Translations under genes and position numbers: made by a program
Source of the DNA: a virus
Strand: one strand, 5' to 3'
Virus record (IMG/VR): IMGVR_UViG_3300033142_000474
Coordinates: 1-26,167 of that record
DNA: 26,167 nt
Part shown: positions 6,096 through 12,621 of the stretch, one piece after another
Layout of the letters: each line of letters opens with the position of its first letter
Position numbering within the stretch: the stretch's first letter is position 1
Notes under the pieces: generated by a model
Databases searched by the model: none
Told to the model about the DNA's origin: nothing
The model's input: only the letters and a program-made list of their open reading frames with translations

Positions 6096-6538
6096 TGAGA
6101 TTAAACTCTAAAGATTTAAAAGAATTAAACTTACTTAAGCATTATAGAATAATACGTAAATGGGCTTGCAAGAGCTATGATCTAAACGATGCAGACTTAG
6201 AGCTGTTAATATACTTAGAAGCTATAAGCCTATTTACAAAAGATGATTTTAAAAAAGGTACGTATTCATATAGTTGGGATAATAGACGCTGGAACAGACT
6301 ATTGAAACAAGGGTGGATTACCGTGTGGAGAAAAAGAAACCGCACAACTCAAAAATATCATATATATAAAGTATCCGTAAAGTGTAAACAACTGATATCA
6401 CGTATGTACCGTATAATGCTTGGTGAAGAAGACATGCCAACTAAAAAAATAGATTCTAAAAATACATATATAAATAAGGTTACTTCAAGATCTGTAACCT
6501 TTGTTAATAAAGATAAAACAAGATCAAATGGCTTATAA
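6095..6538 (+). CDS. Winged-helix DNA-binding protein, 147 aa
   Basis: The ATG at 6095 is chosen over a GTG at 6089 because it forms the TAATG junction used repeatedly here. Residues 30-95 look like a MarR-type winged helix-turn-helix: helices in LNDADLELLIYLEAISLF, a recognition helix SWDNRRWNRLLKQGWITVWR (60-79), then a basic wing, KRNRTTQKYHIYKVS. The C-terminus is polar and probably disordered. It may regulate phage or host transcription, or bind DNA structurally. It is the only recognisable DNA-binding regulator fold in the window. It overlaps the next ATG by 11 bases. Confidence 0.65.
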   Translation: MRLNSKDLKELNLLKHYRIIRKWACKSYDLNDADLELLIYLEAISLFTKDDFKKGTYSYSWDNRRWNRLLKQGWITVWRKRNRTTQKYHIYKVSVKCKQLISRMYRIMLGEEDMPTKKIDSKNTYINKVTSRSVTFVNKDKTRSNGL

Positions 6539-8405
6539 ACAAGACAGAAACCCTGGTAAAATAAATTACGGACCTTCGGGATATAGAGATCCAAAGAGAG
6601 CTACTAAGAACTACAATGCGTTAGAATTTAATATGCCTGATCTAAGTAATATAGTAGATTCTAAAGCGGATGGTGAACAAGTTACAGAAGATAAAAGTAA
6701 CAAGAGTGGAAGCAAAGAAGAAGGTGTAATTAAAAAAGGCGAGAACGTAAAATCAATAACTAATCAGACTTTAGAAAAAGCTAAGAACGCTCAAAGAGTT
6801 CAAGACTTTATTAATGAAGGTAATAGTCTAAAAAAAGAAAGACAAAAAGGTAGACAAACTAAAAGAGGTATTAACAAAGCTATCAGACAGTTTAAAAGAG
6901 ATGATAGAAAAAGAGGGTTAGACGAGGAGAGAACAGAGATGTTAGATGCTGCTATTAAAGAAAGAGATAGACTTAGAGAAGCTGGGCAAGATTTTAAAGA
7001 TAAAAAAGCAAACGACAAAATAATTGAAAAAGATAATCGTCAAATAGATAAAAAAATTCAAAAGATCGAAAAAAATCTTGGATCTAAAAATGATAAGAAA
7101 AAAGCGCAAGCTGAATTTGATAAAAAACAACTAGATAAATTTGGAATTGTTGATGGTAAATATAAAGAAAGCAACATTAACGAAAAAGAAGAATTTGATT
7201 TTGACACTGAACAAGCAATGCTTAACCAAAAATATGGATACGCACCAAACATGTATAAAGATATGAGACCTAAAAACTTATTTAAACAAGGCAAGAATAT
7301 GCCAAACATAGATAGCGAAGAAACTAGACCGGCTATGTATAATCAAGGTCGACCAATGAACTCTGGTGTATTAGAAAACAATCCTAATATAGTACAGCCA
7401 GATAACAAAGTTGCATTTTCTACTCAACAAAGAAATGACAAGTTTGGCAATATAGCTAGTTCTGGTATGCCAGATCAAACAGCTGATGGTATGGGTCAGG
7501 TAAATCCAGCTAACACACCTAACAAACCAATGGGTGGTTTAGATCAAACTTTTAACCAAAGTCAAATGGCAATGTATGGTATGCCAATGTATGATGCTCC
7601 TGCTAAGGCTTTAGTTGGTGATCAAGATAGTTTACCAGATCATTTAAAGGATGCAATAGAAGATGCGCCAGCTAGTCACTATCATGTTAGTAAAGGTAAG
7701 TATGCAAATGATACTAGAGTTAATAAATCTAACTACAAAGCAGCTGAAAGAGATAATGCTGCTCATATTGAATACTTAAAGAAGGATATTGATTATGATT
7801 CTAAACATAACAAAAGTGATATAGATATGACAGCTGATGAAAAGCATATATCTAAATTAGCTGGAGATATGAAGTATGATAAAGAAAAACATGGAGATGG
7901 TCCATCGTATGGTAGACATGGTGCTGCTTGGGATAAAAAGAAAAATACTGGTACTACTAAAAGAGGAGCATCTGTTAGTATAACAACTCAAAAACGTATG
8001 CTTGGTGGAGACGCAATGAAAAAGGGGCAAATGGAAAATAATGAGGTTGGGAAAATGGATAATCAAGAAGGTAATTTTGGACAAAGAAAAAGAGCTGAAA
8101 CTCCTAACACTGTAACATATTCTAAGACTAATAAAAAAGGAAAAACAAAAACTAAAACAGTTAAAGGTAGTACTAGAGCTTCTAAAAGACTTCACAAAAA
8201 ATTTAATAGACAAACAAGTAAAGGTACTAGAAATAAAGCAGAGTACGATCAACCAGGTAGTTTTAAAGGTTTAGTTAGTAAATTAAAGAAAGAAGGTAAA
8301 TCAGAAACAGCTGCTACTAAAATTGCTGGTAAAATAGCTAATATCAAACGACTGGGTGGAGGTTCAGGAGCTACAGCAAAACAAAAAGCAAGAATGGGTA
8401 AATAA
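6528..8405 (+). CDS. Large low-complexity Lys-rich protein, 625 aa
   Basis: The ATG at 6528 (MAYKQDRNPGKINYGPSGYR) is preferred to a TTG at 6501; it overlaps the preceding gene by 11 bases. Residues 60-235 are a Lys/Glu/Asp-rich, probably helical stretch. The middle (240-380) is Met/Asn/Pro/Gln-rich (MYGMPMYDAPAKALVGDQ), followed by an LPDHLKDAIEDAPASHYH motif that I associate with phage proteins of this type. The C-terminus is strongly basic and ends in a FKGLVSKLKKEGKSETAATK helix and a Gly-rich tail. No catalytic signature is seen. Its length and disorder suggest a structural or internal virion protein, an inference from composition and neighbours. Confidence 0.7.
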   Translation: MAYKQDRNPGKINYGPSGYRDPKRATKNYNALEFNMPDLSNIVDSKADGEQVTEDKSNKSGSKEEGVIKKGENVKSITNQTLEKAKNAQRVQDFINEGNSLKKERQKGRQTKRGINKAIRQFKRDDRKRGLDEERTEMLDAAIKERDRLREAGQDFKDKKANDKIIEKDNRQIDKKIQKIEKNLGSKNDKKKAQAEFDKKQLDKFGIVDGKYKESNINEKEEFDFDTEQAMLNQKYGYAPNMYKDMRPKNLFKQGKNMPNIDSEETRPAMYNQGRPMNSGVLENNPNIVQPDNKVAFSTQQRNDKFGNIASSGMPDQTADGMGQVNPANTPNKPMGGLDQTFNQSQMAMYGMPMYDAPAKALVGDQDSLPDHLKDAIEDAPASHYHVSKGKYANDTRVNKSNYKAAERDNAAHIEYLKKDIDYDSKHNKSDIDMTADEKHISKLAGDMKYDKEKHGDGPSYGRHGAAWDKKKNTGTTKRGASVSITTQKRMLGGDAMKKGQMENNEVGKMDNQEGNFGQRKRAETPNTVTYSKTNKKGKTKTKTVKGSTRASKRLHKKFNRQTSKGTRNKAEYDQPGSFKGLVSKLKKEGKSETAATKIAGKIANIKRLGGGSGATAKQKARMGK

Positions 8406-8463
8406 TAATATAATAATGTAATTATATTAATACAAATATTTTAAACAAATTAAACAAATAGTT
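8406..8463 (+). other. AT-only intergenic gap with 9-bp inverted repeat
   Basis: TAATATAAT (8406-8414) is perfectly complementary to ATTATATTA (8421-8429) around a 6-base loop, directly after the stop of the 625-aa gene. Made only of A and T, the hairpin is weak and lacks a T-tract, so termination is doubtful. The leader TTTTAAACAAATTAAACAAATAG... to the next ATG is a typical ribosome-loading region here and may hide a promoter. Confidence 0.3.
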
Positions 8464-8631
8464 ATGCCAAGTTACGGAGAATATCAAGCACCAGCAGGTA
8501 AAAAATTAAAATGTGGATGTAAACCACTAGGAACTAGAACAATGGTTTCTAGAAATCCATTTATCGCGTCAACAGTAAGGTTTGACAATATAGAATATAA
8601 AGGAAACGCAGCTCTTAACGCAAATAAATAA
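8464..8631 (+). CDS. Small protein, 55 aa, with CGC motif
   Basis: The peptide begins MPSYGEYQAPAGKKLKCGCK and is basic, with two Cys (Cys17 and Cys19). It ends in a TAATG junction with the next gene, which supports real translation. The ATG follows an AAACAAATTAAACAAATAGTT leader like the strong starts elsewhere. No family is recognised. The Cys pair might bind metal, but two residues are not enough to claim it. Confidence 0.55.
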   Translation: MPSYGEYQAPAGKKLKCGCKPLGTRTMVSRNPFIASTVRFDNIEYKGNAALNANK

Positions 8632-8795
8632 TGGGCATCGATGATTTAAAGTTATATTGTTTTAATATAACTTCTTTCACGATCGCAAGTTTTGATTGGT
8701 TAGAGCCTGTATTAAAAATAACTTTACTTTTAGTAACTATTGGGTATACTGCTCATAGATGGTGGAAGTTAAAAAATGATAAAGATGGCGAGTAG
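8631..8795 (+). CDS. Small single-pass membrane protein, holin-like, 54 aa
   Basis: The polar N-terminus (MGIDDLKLYCFNITSFTIAS) is followed by one hydrophobic segment (about 24-41, LEPVLKITLLLVTIGYTA) and a basic tail, HRWWKLKNDKDGE. This topology and the position 265 bases upstream of the amidase fit a small lysis-associated membrane protein. The gene starts in a TAATG junction. It is the only rightward gene ending in TAG. The holin role is inferred from size, topology and context; a more standard holin lies at 11414. Confidence 0.6.
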   Translation: MGIDDLKLYCFNITSFTIASFDWLEPVLKITLLLVTIGYTAHRWWKLKNDKDGE

Positions 8796-9063
8796 AAAAG
8801 ATTTAAGTCGCATGCACTCAAACATGTTGAGAGTTAAAAATCCATTGAAACAATTTCATGGGCCAATGTCAAGTGGACCAGGTGATGAAAAAAAAGAAGA
8901 TGGTTTAAAACCTGTTAAAGATGGAAGAAATATATTGGAGAAAGGTTATGACTACCTAACTGGTGGAGATAGCAGATCAACAATGTCAATTGGTGGTAAA
9001 ACTGTTGAATTCACTGACGCAAAAGGAAACTCATACGACAAAGACAAAAATAGAATAAATTGA
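8776..9063 (+). CDS. Small polar protein, 95 aa, unknown function
   Basis: Two starts are possible, the ATG at 8776 and the ATG at 8785 (MASRKDLSRM); both overlap the preceding gene. The protein is polar, with a basic N-terminus (SRKDLSRMHSNMLRVKNPLK) and a Gly/Asp-rich C-terminus (SIGGKTVEFTDAKGNSYDKD). No membrane segment or known motif is visible. It lies between the holin-like gene and the amidase, and its TGA overlaps the amidase start as TTGA, so the two are coupled. Confidence 0.6.
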   Translation: MIKMASRKDLSRMHSNMLRVKNPLKQFHGPMSSGPGDEKKEDGLKPVKDGRNILEKGYDYLTGGDSRSTMSIGGKTVEFTDAKGNSYDKDKNRIN

Positions 9064-9473
9064 GACAAATAAATAAAATTATTGTACATTGCTCCGCTAC
9101 TAGGGAAGGTCAAAATATTTCTGTAGATACTATAAGAAGTTGGCACGTTGATGGTAGAGGGTGGAGTGATATAGGTTATCATTTCTACATTGACCTACAT
9201 GGTGATATATATAAAGGTAGAGATATAGCTAAAATCGGGGCGCACACGAAGGGTCAGAATAGAAACTCAATCGGAATTTGTTATTGCGGAGGCGTTGAGG
9301 TTGATGGTAAGACCCCGAAAGATACTAGAACAGAAGAACAAGAAGATAGTTTGCTAGCAGTGTTAAGAACACTTAAAGCAATGTATCCTGAAGCTACAAT
9401 ACATTCACATAGGGATTTTGCTAAGAAAGCATGCCCATCATTTGACGCAACTAATGAGTATAAAAATCTCTGA
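9060..9473 (+). CDS. Endolysin: T7-lysozyme-like N-acetylmuramoyl-L-alanine amidase
   Basis: A 137-residue Amidase_2 family enzyme that cuts the bond between N-acetylmuramic acid and L-alanine in peptidoglycan. Key residues line up with T7 lysozyme: His10 in IVHCSAT, Tyr40 in SDIGYHFYI, and His117, Lys123 and Cys125 in HRDFAKKACPSFD. His10, His117 and Cys125 are the expected zinc ligands; Tyr40 and Lys123 are the catalytic pair. NSIGICYCGGVEVDG is also conserved. There is no signal peptide, so it needs a holin to reach the wall. An in-frame TAG lies nine bases upstream and no ATG is available, so the TTG at 9060 is the start. It overlaps the previous stop as TTGA. Confidence 0.93.
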   Translation: MRQINKIIVHCSATREGQNISVDTIRSWHVDGRGWSDIGYHFYIDLHGDIYKGRDIAKIGAHTKGQNRNSIGICYCGGVEVDGKTPKDTRTEEQEDSLLAVLRTLKAMYPEATIHSHRDFAKKACPSFDATNEYKNL

Positions 9474-9738
9474 AGGAACGGAATTTAAGATAGATCTTAA
9501 AACCATTATAAGCATAATAGTAATAACAGCTTCTTTTGTAGGTATGTATTTCACCTTACAAGATGATATAACAGAAGCTAAAGCTTTACCTGAAGCCGTA
9601 ATAGATAGAATAGAATATGATTTAAAACAAGATTGGCATACAGATCATATTAATAGACTAGAAAGTGAGGTTAAAGAACTTAGAGACTGGTGTAGGCAAA
9701 TCGATAAAGAATTAACAGATGGCAAGAAAAAGAAGTAA
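9454..9738 (+). CDS. Membrane-anchored coiled-coil protein, spanin-like, 94 aa
   Basis: The ATG at 9454 (MSIKISEGTEFKIDLK) is preferred over a TTG at 9418 deep inside the amidase gene. One hydrophobic segment (17-35, KTIISIIVITASFVGMYFTL) is followed by a charged helical domain with heptad character (about 62-88, HINRLESEVKELRDWCRQID). A membrane anchor plus coiled coil directly after the endolysin fits an inner-membrane spanin or a lysis accessory protein. No matching outer-membrane lipoprotein was found nearby. It overlaps the amidase by 20 bases and the next gene by 20 bases. Confidence 0.6.
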   Translation: MSIKISEGTEFKIDLKTIISIIVITASFVGMYFTLQDDITEAKALPEAVIDRIEYDLKQDWHTDHINRLESEVKELRDWCRQIDKELTDGKKKK

Positions 9739-9862
9739 AGCTAAAAAGAAGAAAGGTAAAAAAGATGCTTGCTATCATAAGGTTAAAGCACGAGTAAAAG
9801 TATGGCCAAGCGCTTATGCTTCTGGCCAATTAGTTCAATGTCGTAATAAAAGAAAAAAATAA
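9719..9862 (+). CDS. Small basic protein, 47 aa, marine phage family
   Basis: A Lys-rich N-terminus leads into DACYHKVKARVKVWPSAYAS, then GQLVQCRNKRKK. I recognise the CYxKVKxRxKVWPSAYASGxLVxCR pattern from small or C-terminal domains in marine phage and giant-virus proteins, possibly the DUF5872 family, named from memory. Cys18 and Cys41 are conserved in that pattern. The function is unknown, and the basic charge suggests nucleic-acid contact. It begins inside the preceding gene and ends in a TAATG junction. Confidence 0.65.
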   Translation: MARKRSKAKKKKGKKDACYHKVKARVKVWPSAYASGQLVQCRNKRKK

Positions 9863-10377
9863 TGGCTACTAGAAAAGTTTGTTTACCAAAAGCTAAAATA
9901 GCTAGCATGAGCTCTGCTGAAAAAAGCAAAGTTGTTAATGCTAAGAAATCCGCAGCGAACAAAGGTGAAAAACGTAGATCTAGTAAAAGCAATGTGAAAG
10001 GCGCTAGAAAACCTGGTGCTACATTAAGAGATTGGTTTAATAAAGAGAAGTGGACAAATGTAGAGACTGGAGAAGAGTGTGGTGCTCCTGCAGCTTATAA
10101 GAAGTTAAAGTTTGGTAGAAGTAAAGGCAAGAAGGTTAGAAAAACTACTAAAGGTAAAAATAGAAACTTTTTATCTACAAAAGAAGGAGCTGGCATGACC
10201 AGCAAAGGGGTTAAAAGATATAGGAAAAATAATCCAGGCAGTAAACTTAAAACTGCTGTAACAGGCAAAGTTAAACCTGGTAGTAAAGCAGCTAAACGTA
10301 GAAAGTCGTTTTGTGCTAGATCAAGAAGTTGGACAGGTCCTAGAGGTAAAGCTGCTAGGAAAAGATGGAAATGTTAA
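9862..10377 (+). CDS. Basic marine-phage protein, DUF6321-like, 171 aa
   Basis: Residues 53-80 carry an LRDWFNKEKWTNVETGEECG motif. The C-terminal half carries GMTSKGVKRYRKNNPGSKLK followed by TAVTGKVKPG, then KRRKSFCARSRSW and GKAARKRWKC. These are hallmarks of a family widespread in cyanophages and other marine phages (DUF6321 from memory). The whole protein is very basic. Cys residues at both ends of the C-terminal block could bind metal. Function is undetermined; association with DNA or the virion is plausible from charge. It starts in a TAATG junction with its smaller basic neighbour. Confidence 0.7.
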   Translation: MATRKVCLPKAKIASMSSAEKSKVVNAKKSAANKGEKRRSSKSNVKGARKPGATLRDWFNKEKWTNVETGEECGAPAAYKKLKFGRSKGKKVRKTTKGKNRNFLSTKEGAGMTSKGVKRYRKNNPGSKLKTAVTGKVKPGSKAAKRRKSFCARSRSWTGPRGKAARKRWKC

Positions 10378-10387
10378 AATAATTATT

Positions 10388-10546
10388 ATGGAAAAGATGA
10401 AAATGTTAATTAATCACCCACTTTCAAAAGCTATTGCTTGTGGAATTGTAGGATCAATGTTATTATTAGAAGGACACGCGCTGTATTCTGGTATTGCGTT
10501 TGGTATGGGGTTAAGAGAAATGTTATTAGCTTTTAAAACAGACTAA
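10388..10546 (+). CDS. Small hydrophobic protein, 52 aa
   Basis: The ATG at 10388 after AATAATTATT is preferred to an upstream in-frame TTG at 10313 that overlaps the basic gene. The peptide (MEKMKMLINHPLSKAIACGI...) has two short hydrophobic stretches (about 14-27 and 31-40) rich in Gly, suggesting a membrane hairpin or a re-entrant segment. It ends in a TAATG junction. It may be another lysis or membrane accessory protein; no family can be named with certainty. Confidence 0.55.
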   Translation: MEKMKMLINHPLSKAIACGIVGSMLLLEGHALYSGIAFGMGLREMLLAFKTD

Positions 10547-11433
10547 TGGGTTTTAAATTACAAGCACCATTTAGAATAGATAACGTACCACAGTATGAGG
10601 TAGCTTTCCAGTATGATAATCAGAAAGATGGTTCACCTCAACCTGTAGCTAGAGCTAATAAAAACTTTAGTATAATATACAATAAGAATGATCACGATTC
10701 AGAAACTAGAGAAACAGCTAGACATCATGAAGGTGAACATTTAAAGTCTATGCTTAAGAAAGATAAAAATGGTAAACCTGAATTAGATTATGGTCCAGCA
10801 GGTGTTACATACAAAGGTAAGTTTCATGATAGAAATTCACCTAACTTTAATGAAGCTGATAAGAATTTGCCATATGAAAAACCAGCTTACGAAGCTGGAG
10901 CTAAAAAGGATCCTAACACTTTAGAGATAAAGCCAAAACATTATCAATCTCCAGGTTTTAATGAGCTTGGGACTAAAAGTGGTGTTGATTCTGACGAGGT
11001 AAATATGGGTGAAGACTTTGGTCCATCTATGAAAAAATGGTATTCACCAAGACAGGATGATGAATCAAATATTATAGGTGTTAGTGATGTTGAAAAAAAG
11101 ATTGCTAAAGAATCAGATAATGTTAAATCTGGAGATAGCAAGACAGTTATAAAAACACCTAAGAATATAGGCTTATGGAAAGCAGACACAGAATCAAGAT
11201 CTTTTAATGACCAAGCTGCTAGACAAAGATGGGGTTATAATAGTAAAGAATATATTCAGTGGAGATTACAAAGACAGTATGATATATCAACACCAGAACA
11301 AAAGAAAAGATTAGACGATTTATCAACTTCTAGTAAAGGAACTTATAATTGGAAGTTTAACACAGAAGACAACGGCATGAGCGATTATGCTAAAACTAAA
11401 CCAAACCCGTTAGATGAAATCATCAAAGGATAA
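10546..11433 (+). CDS. Putative zincin-type metallopeptidase, 295 aa
   Basis: Residues 59-67 read RHHEGEHLK, containing an HExxH motif (H61, E62, H65) as in zinc metallopeptidases. About 45 residues on, LPYEKPAYEAG (108-118) resembles the E-x-x-A-Y helix that supplies the third zinc ligand in several small zincins, with E111 as the candidate. There is no signal peptide. The C-terminal 130 residues are polar and helical (NDQAARQRWGYNSKEYIQWR) with no recognised domain. If active it might process virion or host proteins. HExxH alone is a weak signature, so this is a hypothesis. The gene is coupled to both neighbours. Confidence 0.5.
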   Translation: MGFKLQAPFRIDNVPQYEVAFQYDNQKDGSPQPVARANKNFSIIYNKNDHDSETRETARHHEGEHLKSMLKKDKNGKPELDYGPAGVTYKGKFHDRNSPNFNEADKNLPYEKPAYEAGAKKDPNTLEIKPKHYQSPGFNELGTKSGVDSDEVNMGEDFGPSMKKWYSPRQDDESNIIGVSDVEKKIAKESDNVKSGDSKTVIKTPKNIGLWKADTESRSFNDQAARQRWGYNSKEYIQWRLQRQYDISTPEQKKRLDDLSTSSKGTYNWKFNTEDNGMSDYAKTKPNPLDEIIKG

Positions 11434-11872
11434 GAAGAAATTCAAAGATACAAAGATAGGTGCTTTTCTTAAAAACAAAGCACCTAAGATTTTAAATGCT
11501 GTAGGAGATATATTACCAGATAATGGTGCGTATGGTATAGTAAAAAATCTTATAACAAATGATAAAAGTATTAAAGCCGCCGATAAGGAAATGGCTATGA
11601 AACTTTTAGAACAAGACATAGCTGAGATGAACAATATCTCAGAGAGATGGGCTAGTGATATGAAGAGTGATTCATGGCTAAGTAAGAACACGAGACCTAT
11701 GACGCTTATATTTCTTACTTTAGCTATGACAATATTTATAGTGTTAGATTCAACAATACTATTAGAAATAAAAGAAGGTTGGGTTTCATTATTAGAAGCC
11801 TTACTACTTACAGTATATGTAGCATACTTTGGATCTAGAGGTGCTGAAAAAATAACAAAAATTAAAAATTAA
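11414..11872 (+). CDS. Holin, 3TM/GTA-type family, 152 aa
   Basis: The polar N-terminal half contains an amphipathic stretch, then ISERWASDMKSDSWLSKNTR, then two clear membrane segments: 95-112 (RPMTLIFLTLAMTIFIVLDS) and 123-140 (WVSLLEALLLTVYVAYFG), ending GSRGAEKITK. The pattern 'ERWxSDMxSDSWLSKNxRPxxLxFL ... AYFGSRGxEK' is that of phage holins related to the 3-transmembrane GTA holin family. Holins make inner-membrane pores that release the endolysin. It starts 20 bases before the preceding stop and lies about 1.9 kb after the amidase. The family call is from memory of the motif. Confidence 0.75.
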   Translation: MKSSKDKKKFKDTKIGAFLKNKAPKILNAVGDILPDNGAYGIVKNLITNDKSIKAADKEMAMKLLEQDIAEMNNISERWASDMKSDSWLSKNTRPMTLIFLTLAMTIFIVLDSTILLEIKEGWVSLLEALLLTVYVAYFGSRGAEKITKIKN

Positions 11873-11877
11873 AAACA

Positions 11878-12447
11878 ATGGCAAGTACAAGTGTACAAGG
11901 TAATTGGGCTGCACAAGCTAGGGTATTTGGGCATGATGCTATACCGGTAGCTTTAGACTCAGTTAGTAAAGTAGAAATAAACGCAGGTGGAACAGGACAC
12001 AATGCAGGAGATATTATTACACTAGCTACTGTAGCTTGTGATTTAAAGGTAACAGAAGCTATTGGAGGAGTAGTTACTGGAGTTATGCTAGTGCCTAATC
12101 CTACTGCTTCAGGTTCTCAACCTTACGGTAAAGGCGGTACTATAGGTACATCATATAATCAAAGTGCAACTACAGGTACTGGAACTGGATTTTCAGCTTT
12201 CGTAAGAGAGACTAATTTACCAGACACAGATGTTAGAGGAGCTAGTTTATATGTTACAGCTGACTTAACTGAATTATCTGTAGTTATGGAATCTGGTAAT
12301 TTATATGCTACTTCTGGACCAGCTCACACAGCTAATTTTATAGGTGTTAAAGCTGGAACATTTCTACCAATATTGGTTAAGAAAGTTGTTGCTTGGACAA
12401 GTGCTGCTGGTAGTGATAGTGATTTAGAAATAATAGCTCTTTACTAA
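11878..12447 (+). CDS. Beta-rich virion surface candidate, 189 aa
   Basis: The sequence alternates hydrophobic residues with Gly/Thr/Ser. An AGGTGHNAGDIITL motif (36-49) is similar to VGKNYKPGDVVTF in the 236-aa protein at 25306; such 'G-x-x-Y/H-x-x-GD-x-x-T' turns are common in phage fibre and decoration proteins. No membrane segment or signal peptide is present. It is the first gene of a block of beta-rich proteins. Its stop forms TAATG with the next small gene. A structural role is inferred from composition and context. Confidence 0.55.
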   Translation: MASTSVQGNWAAQARVFGHDAIPVALDSVSKVEINAGGTGHNAGDIITLATVACDLKVTEAIGGVVTGVMLVPNPTASGSQPYGKGGTIGTSYNQSATTGTGTGFSAFVRETNLPDTDVRGASLYVTADLTELSVVMESGNLYATSGPAHTANFIGVKAGTFLPILVKKVVAWTSAAGSDSDLEIIALY

Positions 12448-12620
12448 TGCCTACTACTCAAGGCAATGTCAATGCTATACCTTGGTGGAAGCAGGTAGAC
12501 GGTGGAGGAGTTACACCTCCAGAAACATTTTTTATAATACCTGAGAACAATAGTTTATATCCATTTATAGCTCAAGAGACAGGTTTAACAGATTTAATGA
12601 AAAGCGAAATAGCACCTTAA
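12447..12620 (+). CDS. Small protein, 57 aa, unknown function
   Basis: Coupled by TAATG to the preceding gene and ending one base before the next ATG, this frame encodes MPTTQGNVNAIPWWKQVDGG... . It is polar with a Pro/aromatic-rich centre (TPPETFFIIPENNSLYPFIA). Perfect tiling between two real genes supports it. It has no family and no membrane segment. It may be a fibre accessory or minor virion protein by position. Confidence 0.55.
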   Translation: MPTTQGNVNAIPWWKQVDGGGVTPPETFFIIPENNSLYPFIAQETGLTDLMKSEIAP

Positions 12621-12621
12621 T

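Noticed and set aside
1271-6476. Several TATAAATA octamers resembling T4 late promoters (1271, 3320, 6469)
   Set aside because: A few copies are expected by chance in 26 kb of such AT-rich DNA, and no consistent spacing to genes is seen.
7857-8252. Minus-strand 131-codon ORF, and similar long minus-strand ORFs at 4291-4704 and 17279-17722
   Set aside because: They are antisense shadows of clear rightward genes, rich in Ser/Phe/Leu as expected from the complement of Lys/Glu-rich coding sequence.
8793-8795. Possible TAG recoding as in some crAss-like phages
   Set aside because: TAG is rare as a stop here, but no gene needs TAG read-through; every recognised protein is full length in the standard code.
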